Below, one piece after another: positions 60,300 to 64,000 of a DNA stretch of 64,000 bases (positions are counted from its first letter, which is position 1; every line of letters begins with the position of its first letter). The notes beneath the pieces were generated by a model. It had not been told where the DNA came from, ran no database searches, and worked only from the letters and a program-made list of their open reading frames with translations. This stretch comes from Prinsepia uniflora (taxonomy: Eukaryota > Streptophyta > Magnoliopsida > Rosales > Rosaceae): assembly GCA_032719365.1 (NCBI GenBank), contig CM064876.1:59639864-59703863 (forward strand). Direction: 5' to 3'. Both the position numbers and the translations under genes were made by a program.

Positions 60300-62970
60300 T
60301 GTAACGACCCGTCCCGAATTAGCGGGATTAATTAAGGATTAATGACGGATTAGCTAGGCTAATCGGAGATTAGACGAGGATTATCGGACGTTCAGTGCAA
60401 AATGACGATTTTGCCCCTAGAATGGGCAAAACGTTGACTTTTCGTTCGGACGATCAAATGGACTTTGACCGATGACCGTGACGTGATTCGGGACGTCATG
60501 AGTTCATAGACAGGTGGCACGTTCGATTCCGACATCCGTGAAAGAAGTTATGATGTTCGGAAGATCATGGGCGTTTTGGTAATTTTGGCGAAAAGGGGCC
60601 AACGGTTGACTTTTGACCCGGAAGGTCCGATGACCAAGGGCCGAGTACTATGACATAGATCACAACAATATGAATCTGTAGACAGGCGGCACGTCGAATT
60701 CGGACGTTCGACGGCGAAGTTACGATTCACGGAACTTCGAACGTACTATTGCACGTTTTTCGAGACGGGAGCTTGTTTGGACTTTAGTGGGCCTCAGCTT
60801 TTTCTCAGAACCAATGGATGAATGACAGGTGTCATTCATCCATTCACCCTCATTTTTCTCTCATGCACATCCATCCCTCCCCGTGCATCCATTTTCCATT
60901 TTTCCCATCCAAAACCCGATCACCATTTCTCACCCAAAAACCCAAACCCTTGACCTGTGAGCTTAACTGAGAGGACAGAGAGATGAAGAGGACTGGCTGG
61001 ATGTGGTGGCTGGCCCAGGCAGCACCGCCATGCACGACGGAGGAGAAAAACCTGTGCAGGTATCGGTTTAACCCATTTTGATTCCATTTTCGATTTCGTT
61101 TGTTATGGGTCGATTTGGATGTTTGGGTTGAATTAATTAGGTTGCTAGGACATTTTTAGGAAGGTTTTGGGAGGTTTTGGACGTCGAGGAAACCCTGGGA
61201 GGTTTTGGAAAATTTGAACCGTGAGGGATTTCTTGGACCGTTCGGATTTTCTAGGTTTTAGGGGTTTTAATTGATTGGGTTAGGTTCCTAGGACAAAAAT
61301 ATGAAGAATAGGATCGATTAGAAGAAGAAACGGTGAAGATTCGACCAGTTATGGACCTGTACCGGTCACGCCGGTCCAAGTTGCAGGCGAACCGGACCGG
61401 TTCAGACCGGTCGTCGCGAGGAGGAAGACGACACTGTTCACTGGCGCGTGGCTCCCACGCGCAGCCACTTCAGGCGGCCCGTACGGGCGAGTGGAGGAGA
61501 ATTTGGGGAAGTTTCCAACATGTCAAATCATCTATTCGATGTAACGAACATTTTGGGACTGGTTTCGAGTCGATCGGACATCGTCTCGATATAGTTCAGG
61601 ATGTCCGAAGGTTTCAGTGCGCGTTTAAAAATAGTTCAAAATCCAGGAAAATTAGGGGGCTTTAGTGAGGGGTTAATTAACTAGTTAGTAACCCTATAAA
61701 GTGATTTGGACAGGTTTGGGTACCCCGAAGACGACGATTGACCCGAGTGGCGTACGATGCACATATCGAGGCAGCAGCGCTGACGGTCTGTGAGTGGATT
61801 TTATTTCTGAAATGGATGCATGCATAAATGTTTTATATATGTCTTAATATGTTATTTGGGATGCATTGAATGCATTTTGGTGTGTGTTTACGTATGGGCA
61901 CGTACTTCGAGGTTTTCGGGTTTTATACGTGCTTATACGCGCTTACGCTTTTGGTTTTCATGAAATGGTTTTGAAAAGGTAAAATCAGACATGAGACCCA
62001 TTTGGATTTGGTTTTGACTCGGGCATGAGGCCCTATTGATGACCTACGGGTCTGAGTCGTGGTCGCGACGGGTGCTATGTGCACGGCGACCGACAGCGTG
62101 ACGCTCGCCTCCGGATTGGGATGCATTCCTTCCGGAGAGGTCACGATGCACGTCCTGTTGTTGAGCAGCCACTGGATCCCGTTTCAGGAGTGGAGGTTAC
62201 TTATGATGTTGTGGTCCCGGACCAGATTCCGGAGAGATGATCGGACTAGATCCAGAGAGAGAGCTCGGACTAGATCCAGTGATTGAGCCTCCCAGATGGA
62301 GATTCCTGGGAGAAGACTCGGAGTGAGACCCCGAGTAGTGTGCACACTAGTATAGAGATGATATCGTGACTATATCAGGGATGTGATCCCTAGGGGCTGT
62401 GTGCCCCGAGATGGCATCTTCTCCGGAAGTGCTTAGGATGGGTTATATATGTATATATGTATATGTGGATGAGTTTTCACTGAGATGGCGTTAGGCTGAG
62501 ACCCTCGCGTATTAGTTTTGGGCTAAGACCCTTATGAGGTGGTTTTGGGACGAGTTCCCACGTGTTTTGGTTTGGGCGGAGGTCCCAGGTATTTGATTGA
62601 CGGATTTCGAGCTAAGGCCCAAATGGCTTGACGGTTCATGTCGGTTTATGGGAACCGGGCATGAACCCTAGAAATTGTTTTCGAATGCATGCATATGTTT
62701 TTAATGAAGGGCATAAAGGTCTTTTATGAAATGTTTTAATAAAATATTTGTTTTGTCCACTCACAGCTTTTATGTTTTGAATGCCCTTCAGGTTGATCGC
62801 GGATATGGCTGTAGCAGAGACGAGACATCGCATTCCTCCTTCGGATCCTGGCGTACTCTGATAGCCCCGGTTGGGCAAAAGACAGAATTATCCCTGGTCT
62901 GACACTTCGTGTCAGACGGGAGCAGGTACGTCCCACGCTAATCCCGAGGGATTTGGGACGGGTCTTGACA
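60300..62970 (+). mobile_element. Gypsy solo LTR S10 (forward); TSD CCATC
   Basis: Starts TGTAACGACCCGTCCCG at 60300 and ends GGGACGGGTCTTGACA at 62970. Flanks CCATC at 60295-60299 and 62971-62975. Length 2671 bp. Hairpin arms GTCTGACAC (62897-62905) and GTGTCAGAC (62909-62917) with loop TTC; long-range arms CTGTGAGTGGAT (61788) and GTCCACTCACAG (62755). Dyad-like units include GGGCATGAGGCCC (about 62021). Confidence 0.94.
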
Positions 62971-62975
62971 CCATC

Positions 62976-64000
62976 TCTCTTTCTATATTTTTCTCTCTAA
63001 TTTTTTTTGGCTTTATGTCTATCCTATGTCGTCTCTATTTTCTTTCCCCTTATCTTGTTTTCTTTGCTGCTCTTTCATTGTAACTATTGTTGCTTTGCCT
63101 TTGTGGCTCTTTCTTGGATCAAACAATTAAGATTTTCATTAAATAAGGCAAGAAATTAGAAAGACATAGAAAGCCCAATAATGAAAACACTTAAGAGGAA
63201 CATAAGAAAAATACATAGATAACATTAGATCCATATACATCAAGTCCAGAACATAAAAATTAAAATGCCCAAAAATTCCTAGATCTAAAAATTGGATAGC
63301 CTCCATCACTCCAAATATAGCCACATCTAGCTGCTTAAACTGCCATACACCTGCAAACAGACTATCACCATAACTAAAGATAGTGAAAATGATATCGAAG
63401 AAAACATCGAAAAATGGGGGTGAGCAAGCCACTTGCACAAAATGTGCTCCCATAATCCATTCATTAGTTGCATAAAACACTTTGAGAGCAATCCAAATTT
63501 TTGGCTGTCCAAGAAAACTCTAAGGTGAGAAAGAAATCTGGGTTGAGAGACAGAGGTTGGTGATGGAAAGTCTGAAAAGACATGACAACAAAAGCCACTA
63601 AAAATGGTTGAGATGGAGATTGAAGCAAGATGGATGAAATTTGATATGGAAGTGGGAGTGTAGATCTAAGGAGATATTGAGAGTCTCCATAAGAGGAAAA
63701 GCAAAAGCTCCACAATGAGAGGGGCTGGATCAAACCACAAATGTAGATTGAAAAAAAAAGTAGAAAAGAAGAAAAAGAAAAAGAAAGAAAGGAGGAAAAG
63801 GGACGTAGAGATGAGGGTAAGCTGAAAACAAGCAAAAAATAAGAAAGAGAAAGAGAAAGAAGAGAAGAGAAAGAGCACAAGGAAGAGGAAGAGGAGATGA
63901 GAGGAAAGGCAAACCATGGAGGCGCTCGGATAAGAAGTGAAACAGTGATAGAGGAGAAGAGATGAGTGAACAAGGTGAGATGAGAGAGAGGTAAACAAGA
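62976..64000. other. Non-genic end of window with a purine-rich tract
   Basis: T-rich just after S10, then A-rich DNA, then a strongly purine-rich plus strand (about 63,740-64,000). The minus-strand ORF at 63464-63973 is Ser/Leu/Phe-rich from CT repeats and is not a convincing protein. Confidence 0.6.

Noticed and set aside
63464..63998. Minus-strand ORFs of 169 and 110 aa, hydrophobic and Ser-rich
   Set aside because: Produced by a purine-rich tract; overlapping frames all stay open, as expected from CT repeats.

Overview
The window looks like nuclear DNA of a flowering plant. Two intron-rich, plant-typical genes with GT..AG introns sit at the left, followed by about 50 kb of retrotransposon-dominated, largely non-genic DNA. 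I cannot name the species.

Left part (about 1-12,000), minus strand. Two single-copy-type genes can be rebuilt exon by exon. KTN1, the katanin p60 microtubule-severing ATPase, has 7 coding exons, 521 aa, and lies between 125 and 4083. A VAS1/ISS1-type PLP aminotransferase has 9 coding exons, 394 aa, and lies between 5616 and 10843. Their Arabidopsis counterparts are the adjacent loci At1g80350 and At1g80360, so this is conserved microsynteny. Both look intact. The aminotransferase introns carry a (GA)23 tract right at a 5' splice site, a 31-bp inverted repeat and an 85-bp minisatellite.

12,097-17,358: one Ty1/copia element with nearly identical about 550-bp LTRs. Its gag-pol is broken by three in-frame stops, one frameshift and an 11-bp tandem duplication.

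17,359-64,000: no host gene seen. The space is dominated by one Ty3/gypsy family (chromovirus, probably Tekay/Del-like) with LTRs of about 2.6-3.5 kb. One complete copy (40,450-51,021, TSD GATCT, LTRs about 99.5% identical by eye) encodes a 1439-aa polyprotein with a single amber stop just before the chromodomain-like tail. Eight solo LTRs have matching 5-bp target duplications, and a ninth LTR structure is chimeric. They form nests: the complete element sits in a forward solo LTR, itself inside a reverse solo LTR spanning 37,027-59,319 that also holds two further solo LTRs. A second nest spans 19,133-25,628 and a third 30,607-35,695. Between nests lie AT-rich DNA, TA microsatellites, a 561-bp non-autonomous hAT-like element (8-bp TSD) and unresolved repeats.

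The most unusual signal is inside these long LTRs. Every copy carries inverted repeats whose arms change together between copies: regularly spaced 13-14-nt dyads (29-31 bp apart in reverse copies), a 10-12-bp long-range pair bracketing that array, a hairpin about 100 bp or less from the LTR end, and a second hairpin at the LTR end. The paired changes suggest selected RNA or DNA structure in the LTR. I know of no description of it, but could not search.
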